Assembly: GCA_000708835.1 (NCBI GenBank)
Contig: DF237068.1
Location: 1 to 47,643, forward strand
DNA from: Klebsormidium nitens
Taxonomy: Eukaryota > Streptophyta > Klebsormidiophyceae > Klebsormidiales > Klebsormidiaceae
Direction of reading: 5' to 3'
Length of the DNA stretch: 47,643 nucleotides
Both the position numbers and the translations under genes were made by a program. Shown here in pieces: positions 34,901 through 45,100 of the stretch. Numbering within the stretch: position 1 is the stretch's first letter; each line of letters begins with the position of its first letter. The notes under the pieces were generated by a model that was not told the origin of the DNA, searched no databases, and saw only the letters and a program-made list of their open reading frames with translations.

Positions 34901-37900
34901 TGCCATTCTTAGCAGTAGGTGCTTCAGCTTCGCACGTAAAAACTGCTGCTGTGAGGATCGAAAAGGTGCTGGCTGTGCCTTTGAGGTTTTCCTGATGTTT
35001 CGTGCTCGTTCAAAACGTGGGCGCTTTTCTCAGCCATTTCAGGTCGTTTTCGCTCTTGACAAAATTGAAAAGGCGCGGTAGCAAGTTGTTTAGAACTGAC
35101 TAAACAGACATTTATTCGTGCCAAATCTTACAACGTGCTCTTAAGAATAAGAATAAGAATAAGATAAGAATAAGAATAAGAATAAGAACATAAGAACATA
35201 AGAATAAGAACACGTGCGCGTGCGCGTAAGAATTGTCTTTGTATTGACTTGAGGCCTTCGCGGCTACTTGTCTGGTTTTGTGTATGCAGAATCTGAAGGC
35301 TTTGATGTTCACCTTGTGGCGCCCTCGCCAGTTATAATCTGTCTGTAATCTGAAGGCCACTTTTCTGTTTGCATTCCTATAGATAGTACTATGCCATGCG
35401 TTGTCTGGCCACCTTGTCTGGAGTTGAAGTCGAAATAAGATTACGGTAGACTTCCAGTTGGAGAGAAAGATATGAGGTGTGTCTTTACCAAACTGGACAT
35501 GACGCTCAGGAAAATTTGTCTCCACAAAGCCAGTGGACTGGACCGGCTTCCAAATGACAAAACCCCCTTGTCCGTATTTGACAAAAGCTGGTGGGCCTCT
35601 TTTGTCCGCAGACCTTAGCTGCTCGCCTCCATTGGTAGAATATGTACCTCTCTTTTCTAACTTCAGTTTTGGGAGAGTCTACGAATGCTGACAGATCCTC
35701 AGGCTCTTTTTATGACACAATCCTAGCTCAACCCGTTTTCTCCGCCTCACCTGGGAGCCTAGAATGCTGCTCAGTTTGTGATTTACCATCATGGATGCGC
35801 TTTTGGTTAACAATTTATCTGAAAGGAAAAGTGCTGAGCGTTTGGTGAAGCATATAAGTTGTGCATGGGAATCTGGCTAAGACGTGTCCTCTTTGCGGGC
35901 ACCTTCGCCCAATGCGGTGTACTGGGAGCTGACGCCACCATGGTGAACCGACGTTATCCTTTTATTTTAGCTAGCCTTCTGTGTCACTGCCAAAGCCAAT
36001 AAAAGATGCCTGCTTCTGAAACGTGCATGCCTTGCGTCGTGCCCGAACGGGATGCTCAATAAGTCCCCGTGAATCTCCTATCTTTAGCTTGACCTTTGCT
36101 TGCAATCACAACGGTCCGGATTGTTGATGGATGTATGTGTAGAGCAAGCGTGTTGGTGCGTGCTGGCGTTGCTGTGCGCACTTTGAAAGAAAGAATAAGT
36201 TGACCATATGCGTAAATCTGCTCGTCCGAATAAATATGATATGTGGTCCTTTAGCCTTCTCCTGATCTGCAACTCTCCGGATGTTCAATACTGTGAAGAG
36301 GGGACCAAGCCCGTAGAAACACGACAAATCATCTCTAAAGGATCTCACTATTGCTTGCTCTGTTATGGCTAGGACAGCCGGTTCTGGTTTGAGCTTTCCA
36401 CCGCGCATTCCTAGTGCCCTGTTGGATTCTAATTGAAGCCAGCGAGGTGACTCTGAACCAGCCGTTACATTCTATTGAAAGTCTGTCCAACTTTCGCACG
36501 CTCTTGTCTGCCTCGAAATCCGTACCCCAAAGGTTGTGCGGAAAATGCTCTTCACATGGGCTCGTTGGATCCTATCCTGAATGAAAATTAGAAAGCGGGT
36601 TGTCGTGAGTTTGTGAGAAGTCTCCGAAGCGCGCATGCCGGCCGCGGCTGTAGATATTTGCCCGCGGCGTGTGGCTGTGATACTCTTTCTCGATGGGCGT
36701 TGCTGCCCACTCGTTCAATGCTGCATCTCTGACGCCGCGTTCGCGGAGACCCTGGTGTTAGACCTCTGATAGCTGCATTCTTCAGAAACATACTCCAGCC
36801 TCTAGACAGCCAAGCAGCAGCCACTTGGTCACAAGGGGTGTCGGGTTTTGCTATGTTCGCTTCTTTCGAGCTTGCGTGGCAAAGTTCCCAACAGACAACT
36901 CGTAAGTAAAATGTCCTTAACTCAGGATGCAGCTCACTGTATATTGCGAAGCCGCACTGCGCTTCGGACCATATGAGACGTCATCAAGGGGTCGTTTGCT
37001 CGTTCCCGTGTTGCACTCTGCAGCGTCTTTCCTCTTTGACTACACGTTGAATCTTCGGCCTTTATATTCACGCTGAACCAAACATCCCTCGCTGATTACG
37101 ACTTCCTACGCAGAAACGCACAAGTCAAAGTTAGATCCCCTATAACGAATCTACGCTTCCCTGTTTCGCAGATTTCCGCCGACTTCCCGGTCATCAACTT
37201 ATCCCGCCAGGGCGTCTACAACCGGTACGGCTACATGTCGCGCTTCGTGGCGACATCCTCCAGCGTGTGCCAAGGTGGGCGGTCGCCGCTTCTTACGCTT
37301 TTGTCACGCACGATCAGTCGTCTCTTTCAATCCATCACGTTTCAAAAGTCAGGTTTCACTCTTTGGATGTCACATCAGATCGTCCAGGGAGCTGGTGAGT
37401 TTCGTTCCCGTACACTTACGTGTTGTCTGCAGTGAATGGATCTCGCTCGTCTAGTCTTTCTGGGGTCCGGGAGCCTGGCGTGCGATTTGCGCTGGAGTCG
37501 CTCAAGGCTGACGTTGAGAAAACCAGCGGAAGACACTGCAACCTGTGCGACGCATGATCTTCTAAATGGGGGCTCCACACATTTGCCGTTGAGGAATCAA
37601 CGGAGCAGTTGTGATATAGCCCTCAAAAGCAACTCTCATTTTTCAGAGCTTCATTAAAAATGGTTGGCGCGCTGTAAGGAGTTTCTGGCTGATTGATTAT
37701 CTGTGCCCCTCCAAGATCTCGGTCAATATGCTTTCTCTCTGGGATCTTCCGAAAGAGCCTATCTGAAAGTCGCTCGGGGAGCGGCCCGTGTGATCATACC
37801 CCTTGTTATCCCGATTGCCTGGGGAGCGTGCAACCACACGAATCATCACCGGAGCTTTTTCCGCCTGAGAGGGATCCCTCAAGCCATCTCCTTTGGCGTC

Positions 37901-38584
37901 GCTGTGCACCCGAATCCTTAGGCGGCATCGTCTGCTCGTTTCCACCAGGAACGGGTCTAGATACTTAATCAGACAGAGCGCAGACTCAGAATGCACATCT
38001 TCCGCGTCTAGAAACGTCACTCACGCAGATGGATCCCATCGGGCGCTAGCTCCCAAACCCCGGTCGCATCTCAGCGCCCGGTTCTGAATCCCCTATTTCC
38101 GCCCCCTCTCACAGACTTCGGCTGCACCCTCACTCCCCTCTTCGACGCGCTGGTCAAGATCGACTTCGAAACCGGGTCAGTCCAAACCCACGAGTTCGGT
38201 CCCGGAATTCTCGGCGGAGAAGCGGCGTTCGTTCCCCGAGCGAGCCCGGTACGTACCGCCGGGTTCGAGGAAATTCTCGACCAGCTTCCCAGCTACCTTC
38301 TGGATTTCCTGCCGCCCGGAGCATTCTCCCAGGCGCAGAATGAGTGGGCTTCCAGTCTGACGGAGCACCCAGGGGGATCCCCCGGCGCCGGGGGATCCCC
38401 CGGGGACGAAGACGAGGGGTGGTTGGTCGTGCACGTGTGGGACGAGGCCCTCCGGCAGAGTGAGGTGCTGGTCATAGACGCTAAGGATTTCGAGGGCCCT
38501 GTTTTGGCCCGGGTGGTGCTGCCGCGCCGCGTGCCGTACGGGTTTCACGGGACGTTTTTGCCGGAGGAGGAGGCGGGGGTTTAG
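16988..38584 (+). CDS. carotenoid cleavage dioxygenase (CCD1/RPE65 superfamily), plastid-targeted, 10 exons
   Basis: Non-haem iron dioxygenase that cuts carotenoid double bonds to make apocarotenoids. Exons: 16988-17359, 18035-18749, 19292-19434, 25327-25407, 25967-26071, 26885-27073, 28025-28147, 28573-29760 (contains the N gap), 37172-37274, 38115-38584. Phases match throughout; nominally 1162 aa, against 550-650 usual. All four iron-ligand histidines are visible: FSAHPKLDP (H488), MHDFAITEH (H537), VLHVLNAFEE (H794) and YGFHGTF (H1151); numbering after 586 depends on gap size. LRNGPNPRF and YHWFDGDGMVH are typical family motifs. Exon 1 is rich in Ser, Ala and Arg and poor in acids, as in plastid transit peptides. 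Extra length comes from five 18-residue repeats (179-268), a 119-residue insertion (about 802-920) and the gap. The 81-bp exon 25327-25407 stands alone between introns of 5.9 and 0.6 kb, but its phase and position fit the family. Cleavage site and substrate cannot be told. Confidence 0.93.
18197..18466 (+). repeat. five 54-bp coding repeats (18-residue units) in the CCD N-terminus
   Basis: Residues 179-268 form five consecutive 18-residue units with consensus LDPFGEPQVKLREKLAV plus one Ser, Asn or Trp. The first unit is the most diverged (LDLYGESQINLRKKLAV); the other four are nearly identical. They lie between the transit-like exon 1 and the catalytic domain. Each unit pairs a Pro/Gly turn (DPFGEP) with a charged amphipathic stretch (QVKLREKL). 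I know of no CCD family member with this feature. Confidence 0.95.
19373..19815 (+). repeat. tandem decayed copies of the CCD exon 3 3' end and donor
   Basis: The end of exon 3 (GGTTCAAAGAGGAGTCGCG at 19373, donor CCG|GTGAGC at 19435) is repeated at about 19524 and 19669, with a shorter fragment at about 19781-19815. The copy at 19524 keeps a donor-like CCG|GTAAGC and the last fragment CTG|GTAGGC; that at 19669 has lost its GT. The period is about 145-151 bp. Each copy carries around 65 bp of exon and 80 bp of intron. The real exon is the first unit; all copies fall in the intron. Confidence 0.87.
19435..25326 (+). other. CCD intron 3, about 5.9 kb
   Basis: After the exon-end copies (to 19815) the rest shows only short scattered reading frames and no recognisable gene. 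A short tandem (GCGAATCTCAGAAC, twice) lies near 21310. Base composition is less GC-rich than the exons. It may be decayed mobile DNA, but no termini or coding motif could be defined. Confidence 0.6.
27009..27350 (+). repeat. tandem decayed copies of the CCD exon 5 3' end and donor
   Basis: The end of exon 5 starting GAGTCATCAGCAAGGAGGG (27009, donor ATG|GTGAGG at 27074) is repeated at 27141 and about 27272, a period near 131 bp. The copy at 27141 keeps the donor sequence ATG|GTGAGG but has indels in the exon part; that at 27272 has lost it (ATATCAGGG). The intron parts share a CTAACCC motif. Only the first unit is coding. Confidence 0.88.
28602..29167. other. assembly gap of 566 N inside CCD exon 8
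   Basis: Coding sequence stops at GGCGTCCTGCC and resumes at GCTTCGGCACC. In related proteins the flanking motifs (GVLP and ARDLRWF) are only about ten residues apart, so a 566-bp coding gap is far too long unless it hides an insertion or an intron, or the gap length is arbitrary. Confidence 0.95.
29248..29604 (+). repeat. low-complexity insertion in the CCD catalytic domain
   Basis: About 119 codons lie between VLHVLNAFEE and VIVLRAMHYDTF, where family members have only a few residues. It is rich in Gly, Ser, Ala and Asp. SDG recurs about four times, and DTFLNGALS occurs twice (nucleotide copies near 29264 and 29362), so it grew partly by internal duplication. It stays in frame and free of stops. 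Confidence 0.85.
31974..33809. repeat. pair of strongly diverged repeat segments about 1.5 kb apart
   Basis: GCGGCTATGAA followed by GGGCAA..GCCCA..CTGT and ATCGAT occurs at 31974 and 33504. GGCCGTACACGGCCA at 32287 pairs with GGCCGTACATGGCCA at 33795. The two offsets (1530 and 1508 bp) are similar and in the same order, suggesting two old copies of a segment of about 330 bp. Confidence 0.4.
34038..34906 (-). pseudogene. antisense overlapping reading frames inside the CCD intron, unknown
   Basis: A 189-codon frame (34906-34337) ends in TGA overlapping the ATG of a 100-codon frame (34340-34038) as ATGA. Both are rich in Arg, Lys, Glu and Ser and show no domain I recognise. They are the longest stop-free runs in this intron, and they adjoin in a way that could reflect one frameshifted old coding sequence, perhaps of a mobile element. 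Chance is also possible. Confidence 0.2.
35142..35211. repeat. (AAGAAT)n hexanucleotide microsatellite
   Basis: About eleven imperfect AAGAAT/AAGAACAT units run head to tail within CCD intron 8, directly followed by an alternating CACGTGCGCGTGCGCG tract. Confidence 0.9.
38372..38401. repeat. perfect 30-bp palindrome in the last CCD exon
   Basis: Two GGGGGATCCCCC palindromes (38372-38383 and 38390-38401) flank GGCGCC, and the whole 30 bp is exactly self-complementary. In frame it encodes a Gly-Ser-Pro-Gly-Ala-rich linker just before DEDEGWLVVHVWDE, at a variable loop of the family. Confidence 0.9.
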
Positions 38585-38625
38585 GTGAGGGTTTAGGCGG
38601 GGGGGTCAGGAGAGGGTTTCGGGGG
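38575..38625 (+). other. G-quadruplex-prone, telomere-like tract at the CCD stop codon
   Basis: Five runs of three or more G fall within about 50 bp covering the TAG stop (38582-38584) and the start of the 3' UTR, with GGGTTTAGG motifs like the tract at 1333-1366. On the RNA it would lie right at translation termination. Confidence 0.5.
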
Positions 38626-39614
38626 TTTGAATCCTTGCAAGTGGACGTTTCTGCCTAAGGAGGTGGAATGGCTGATTTTCGGGGGGGTAAAACGGAGGGT
38701 TGGACACATCACGGGACGCTTTTGTTCAAGGAGCCGGGGTTGATTGGAGGATGGGATTTCGCTCTCGGAGAAAGATACGGGTTTTAGGAACCGGGTTTGT
38801 CGGACACAAGTGGGTTTGGAAGATCTAGTGTACAGGGTTTTCATTGCGGTTTATCGCAGATTAAGAGGGTGGACAGGTGTCCAGTAAGAAAGGTCTGCAA
38901 AGCTAGCGGGAAACAAAGTTTGCAAGTGAAGGGTGATAGCGGACGGGAGCATGTAATTGGAAAGAACGGACCAGTAGGAAGCGAAGACAGGCCAATGCTG
39001 GTGGGCGGTAGGAGCATGCGCGCGTGGGGGACCGGAGTTCAGCGGCTGGCAGCGGAATAGCGGAACAGCGGAGCACGGAATGGGCTCACGGCTTTGTCAG
39101 AGCCTGACACGCCGGGAAAGCCTGGTTTGATAACGGCCTTCATGAAGGTCGTCTTGTAAATACGATAAACATACGGATCCGACATAGATTGCTGCATATA
39201 ATCTTAGGGCGTCGAAGTAGAGCCGCGCGCTGTTTGTGACTAGCAATTGGAGAGCACTGGAGACGGATCGATTGTACAGCTCGAGTGAGCAATGGCTTCG
39301 CACTTTTAGTTCTACTATTGAGTTGGTGTGTGTGAGAACCTAGTGACGAGACTGATTGCTTGCGCTCTGCCAGGTAGACTGAGGTTAGGTACTAAATGAG
39401 TCCGTAGGATCCTCCTATAAGTGTTTTTAAGGTTTAGCATTGATGCTCTTTACCCGGCTGTTTAGCTGTATATAGGAAAGATAAGAATTTGATATATTGT
39501 CAAATCAGCCGTATAGGTTGCGGACCGGACACACTGGCGCGTCGAAAACGCGCCTTTGGTGGACTTCAACTCTTTAGATGGTCTGATTCCCATCACGATC
39601 GCTGTAGGCTTGCT

Positions 39615-39672
39615 AGGCCACTGAGGGTGGTCACTTCATGCAATTGCATGAAGTGACCACCCTCAGTGGCCT
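39615..39672. repeat. 58-bp perfect palindrome with no spacer
   Basis: A 29-bp arm starting AGGCCACTGAGGG and ending ATGCAA is followed immediately by its exact reverse complement, centre between 39643 and 39644. There is no loop and no mismatch. It could extrude as a cruciform; it is also the kind of structure that arises as a sequencing or assembly artefact. Similarity stops abruptly at both ends. Confidence 0.97.
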
Positions 39673-40104
39673 TAAGGCTTCGACCCGATAATTGAGGGAC
39701 GTGTCATGTGCGTCCGATCGCCTGGCTGCCAGCGATAGGGTAGCTAGTTGCCATTTCAAATGTGAGATCGATTGCACCCTGTTCAGCGTCCACATTTTGC
39801 CGGTAGAGCTTGCGCTGCATGCCGCCTTCGCCTCCACATATGGTGGCTAAGTCAATTCTTTATAGGACAATATCTGCGCGACTCGACTCAGATCGGCTTA
39901 CCGTACTTGGTCATTGGACGTGACACCAATGATAGGACCGGAGCCGCACCATGTTGCACGCTGTAAGTTCGTGTCCAGCTAGTAACCAGGACCGTACAAC
40001 CACGCATGTTCAAGCAATGATGTCCCATGCACGCATGTTCACTGTTGCACGCAGCAAGTCCTTCCGGATCGCCACGCTGGCATGCCATGATGATGATGAT
40101 GAGG

Positions 40105-40130
40105 CCAGTCATGATTGCAATCATGACTGG
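40105..40130. repeat. 26-bp perfect palindrome with no spacer
   Basis: CCAGTCATGATTG is followed directly by its reverse complement. It lies about 430 bp from the 58-bp palindrome and just after a short (ATG)n run. Confidence 0.95.
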
Positions 40131-40978
40131 GCCGAATAGATGACACCGTGGTAGTGACAAGTACTGTAAGTACGGTATATATACGGCTTATAATATTTTT
40201 CAGAATATAGCAGCTGCATGGGCTCTCCGACTCATGAGGGATGTGAGCTCAACTACTACATGGGCGGCTGTATTCAAGGCCAGTGATTGAATGACTCACA
40301 CTGAGTGTAGTCGGATTGCTATACATAAAGCGTGCCCAGCTGGCAGCTCTCTTTACTGACTGTACAGAATTTTAAGACCTTTGGAGTGGAACGAGTCGAG
40401 TATTCGCAGATCCACACTTTTCAAAGATCGAGCATGTTTGGTTTAATCGGGGCTGAGTTGTAAAAGCATGTCTCCAAGCCCGTCAAAAGTTGGTACCAAA
40501 TATTTGGAATAAGTGAGCACCATCTCGTGAAGGCACCCATTCACCTCCGTTTGGCTATCTTCGCCTGAATCACGGCCGCTGTCAGTGTTGTTCATGCTCC
40601 CCTCGACATTGCCTCATGCTCCGCGTGGCGCACTCAAATGCTAGTTCGACGGTGAATGCTTTTGGCCAAACCGTGACTGTACCCTGCTCCAAGGTCGTAA
40701 AGTGCTCAATATGGCCGAGCTTTCCCGGCGCTTCCAGTGCTACACGTACTCGCACAAACACCTGGAGCTCGAGAACTCATGAACGACAACGAACATTGCT
40801 GCGATTGGCACCAGAGGCTTGGCTTCGGCGGGGCATGCTTGCATTGACGTCAACAGCCGGTATGGCTCATTCGGTCCATTTCCGCTTCACTCGAGCACAC
40901 CTCGACATTGATCCGTCCGGGCTTTGACGAATTGGTAGACGAGGTTGATCATTGTGAGCCGCGTCTTCATATGTGCAG

Positions 40979-41099
40979 AGCTTCCGTGTCTTCTTGTCCA
41001 ACGTTTTGCGCGGCACGCTGGTGCCGACGAGCGCGCACTCGCGGCCGCGGACGCCGCGCGCGTCACGCGCACGGATGCTGAGGCGCGCGCTCTCACAAA
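40979..41099 (+). pseudogene. CpG-rich exon-like island, isolated
   Basis: A patch much more GC-rich than its surroundings begins after TATGTGCAG and ends at ACAAAAG|GTGTGC, so it has acceptor- and donor-like edges. Two plus-strand frames are open through most of it, one Ala/Arg/Asp-rich. No neighbouring exon or family match is recognised. It could be an exon remnant. Confidence 0.25.
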
Positions 41100-42170
41100 A
41101 GGTGTGCAATTTCTATCTTAGAACATTTGGCGAACCGTTTACGTTTCAATGGTTTGCATAGATCAGTGTAAATAACTTGTACATTAGGACCAGTTTCGAA
41201 GCCCTATCGGTGGCTGGTTAAAAAGGGGTTCAATCATTCAATTCATCCGAGAGCTATTGCTCTGCTAGCTCACTTGACGTGGAGAAACGGACACGGAAAC
41301 GAGCCTTTCGTATGCTACCCACAATAATGGTGAAAGCGACGCTCTGAGCAGTTTCCGCCATCCATCATTGGAGGGCACGAGGACACGGATCTTTCATGGA
41401 GAACATCGCATATCGCACGTTGCAGAAAACTAAGATACGTCTCGAGAAGCACAGGATTCATGCTGCTTCGTCCCTCCGAAGACACCACTTTGAGATACGT
41501 CTTGTCCGGGTGCCGCCATATTTTCAGTTCACCCGAGGGCGATTCCTTAGAACAAGCTTTACCCCTTGAAAAGTCTTGATCCTTCTTTCTGAGCTAGCTA
41601 GTAGCGACGCAGTTGCTGATTCAGCAGGACAGGGAGATTGGTACGTGGCCATCATTTGACGCTTCATGGAAACACAACTTGATAGATATAGTCAGATGGC
41701 TTTTATACCAAATTACAAACTACAGTAGCGGTCTGTATAATGTCTGTAAGACGTACCGTCCAGGAAATCGCAGTAGCCCAATACTTATGAATTCGACCAG
41801 TACTAGTAGCAACCCGTCTCGACCAAAGTCAGATTAGCACCACTCTCACCGGACAGTCGCTGCCCCCAAGCAAAGGTCTGAGCAGATTTAATCTGGCACT
41901 GCAAATTTGCAAAGTGCCCATTTACTAGACGCCGAAAATCCCTACAGATATTGATCGCATAGAGTTGATGGCAGCCACTTCTTGACCGGTTCCCACGAGA
42001 CTAGTATAACTCAACCCCCAGCGTCATTTCCTTGCAGTATCTTTACGTATTATATTTTACCGCTTATACATAATCGCACCGTTGCTGCTCGTTGGCAGCT
42101 ATAACTAGAATCTTATGGTGAAGTATTATACATCCCGTTCAAATTTGAACGTTTTTCATTCCATGTATTT

Positions 42171-45100
42171 CTAGGTCGAGGGCCTTAGCAAATAGTCGTA
42201 GTTGTATCCCAACTTCTTCTCCAGCTCCAAATCCGTCCCCTTGAAAAAGGTCCGAATCGCCTGCGCCGACTCGAACTTGGTTCCGGCAACGTTCTGCTTA
42301 TCATGGACCTGCGAACGGGTTGATACGGGTTCGAAGGGGCTTCAGACCGGTTTACACAAGCTTCACAGGGCTTTATACGGGGTTGATTCAAGTGAGTTGA
42401 AAACGAGTTTCAGACAGGTTTGAAACGGGAGGTTTCAGACGGGCTTGAGACGCTTTTCACATTGAAAGATTCGACACTGGTAGGGCTGCTTGAGAAGCGT
42501 TGAAACAGGTTGGAAATCGGTTTGACGTGGGTTTGAACCTCTCTGTCAGATTTTTACTTCGGAGAAACAAGGGGTTAGATTCTTTGCGTATTTTGTCCTT
42601 GTGGGCGGAGGCTTTACGTCGGTGCTCAAGGGCCAAGAATCACAAAAGACGGGGAAGGCTATAAACTAATTACACTTTGCTCATCACCCTCAGCCCGGAA
42701 GTTAACGACACAGAAGAACACACCTGCATTTCCAACAAGAGTATTACAAAGAAAAGGAAATTGGGATCAGTCTCCCAGATCAGGTTATTCAAGAACATTT
42801 CAATGATTATCAAAGGATTGAGGATGGAACCCAATCTCCTCGACTGTTCAGCGAAGAGGCGGGAGTGCTCGATACGACCTCTGCAATTCGCCTTTGCAAG
42901 TTCATCAATATCTAGAATCAGCAACGTCTAGATTGATTGCTGAAGGGCGTCCGGCAGAGAGACACCCTTCTGTCTTCTTACCAGTGAATCATGTGAAAAG
43001 CCACTAGCGTAAAGAGATGCACCCATGCAACAATTGAGCGGAACGGAAGGGAAGGGAACGGAACGGAACGGACGGCTTACCTGCGCAAGATCAACCCCAG
43101 CGGTTCGCTGACGTGGTGCCTCTTTCTTTCTCCTATCTACGACCTTTTCCGGGCGACAGAGGCCGTCGATCTCAAAGCGAGACTTCACTTCGTTGATCAG
43201 GTCCTGAAGCCCCTGACCCTCCCGATCGATCATATCTTCGTACCTGCAAACACCGAACGGCAGTTGGTATTCATCAGCGTTAGGTCTTGCTTAAAAGAAA
43301 GAAGGAGCAGTCTCACGCTGTGCTTCAGCCGTGTTGGAGGAGCGGACAGCCCAGCAATCCGTTATTACTATGAAGGCCATGACATTATCCCAGAATCTTC
43401 GTTCGTCTTTCAACCTTCCTTCCATCTTTCTTTCTATTTCTTCCTGCCAGTGGTCATTAGTTCTTTCGTTTTCTTCGTTTTACTTTCGTCCTTTCCTTAT
43501 CCTTCTTTCTTTCTTCGTTCTACGACCTTCTTTCTACGAATCCTTTCCAACAAAGGAAAACTTTGAGTGCCGCTTACAAAACAGGATCTCGTGCCGAGAC
43601 GAATGGAAATCAAATCTCCAATGATGACCTTTTGCCCGAGCAAGGTGTTTACCTGACGAAGATAACGCGGTCCTGAGCGTTCGGCACCCACTGCTGCAGC
43701 CGCAGAAAGTTGTCGAGCTTCATCGCTCGCAGCTGCATCACATCTTTGACAGGGCCCTGCAGAAAGCAAACGCTATCTCACTTCGTGCGTCAAGTTTTTT
43801 GAAGTGGACTGGCGGTCTGTCGCAAAGAAACAGGACCGAAGCAAAAAGAGTGGTGTGGATAAGTGCACGATGGCCAATATTTGTTAAACGAGAGTCGTCG
43901 GAGAGCCGTACGCTCACAATGAAGCCTGGATTACGCTCGTCTTGTTCATGCGCCCACAAGATTCAAAGAAGTGAACGTGACTCAATTGACGGAACCCATC
44001 ACAGCTGCATTCCGTTGCTGAGTTTGAGGTTCCTTGGAGAATGGAGAAAGTTGTAGTGCTGAGGGCGTTATGGCAAATCATTTGCTGAGAGGACTTGGAC
44101 GATGATTTTTGTCTCCTTGGTGCATCTTTGTCAGGCCCTCAGGCTGTGAAGAACGCATTTCAGAGAAATCTCACTCGAATCCCATCAAAGAGATTTGTCA
44201 ACAGACTGTGGAGACATACGCCCGTCGTTAGCAGTCATATAGCAGCAAAAGCTTTGTATCCGAAACCCGTATAGGCACGGAAACAAACAGAAAGGAACGG
44301 GTTGGGAAACGGAAACTTACGGCAGGATACGGGCCCCCAAACGCAGGCGAGTATGTTTCGTAGTAGGGCGTGGAAAGGTATCGCTCCTGATCGGGGGTGC
44401 AAACGTCCGTCCTTTTGTCAGGGACCCACGGCCGAGTAAGGAATTCTTCGAAGGGCAGATCCGCATGGCTGTAAGCGTGGTGCGGCTCTTGGGCCATGTT
44501 GAGGAGCCAATCGACGGCGTTGCGCACGACCACGAAAATTAGGTCGCCGTCCTGTAAGAGATTGACACGTGGCGTCAGCAGGATTCCAGTGTCTCCTTGG
44601 CATGATGCGGCGCTTAGCCGTGTTGAGGAGCCAATCCACGGCGTTGCGCACGACCACAAAGATCAGGTCGCCATCTGTAAGAGATTGACACGTGGCGTCA
44701 GCAGGATTCTAGGGTCTCCTTGGCATGAAGCGGCTCTTAGCCATGTTGAGGAGCCAATCGACGGCGTTGCGCATGACACATTGATCAGGTGGCCATCCTG
44801 AAAGAAGGTACAGAGCGACAGGTGGCGTTCAGGGGGGCAAATTTTTCTGAAAATTGATTTTCTCGCCATTTTCATGGAGGCAATTTCCGGCGCTGTGCAC
44901 GACCATGAATATCAGGTCACCGTCCTGTAAGAGCTGACACGTGGCGGGATCCTTGATCTGGTCGAGTGCAAGGTCATATACTGCACTTAAGCCCAGTGAC
45001 ACTTTTGTGTTCGACCACAAAGGTACAGGGCGTGTCTGTTGAAGCTGTCACGTGGCGCTCTGGCAGCTTCTAGGCTCAGACAAGCCAAAGTGCCTGGCTG

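Larger units (their letters stand above)
29761..37171 (+). other. CCD intron 8, about 7.4 kb
   Basis: Joins RRISD to ISADFPVIN. It has no sense exon I can support. It contains diverged repeated segments (near 31974 and 33504), an antisense pair of reading frames (34038-34906) and a hexanucleotide microsatellite (35142-35211). It is probably old, decayed repeat DNA. Confidence 0.6.
38585..42170. other. intergenic region between convergent CCD and sulfotransferase genes
   Basis: It holds two perfect zero-spacer palindromes (39615-39672 and 40105-40130), a short GGCGCGT...ACGCGCC hairpin near 39535, and a CpG-rich exon-like patch (40979-41099). No full gene can be built here. Confidence 0.6.
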
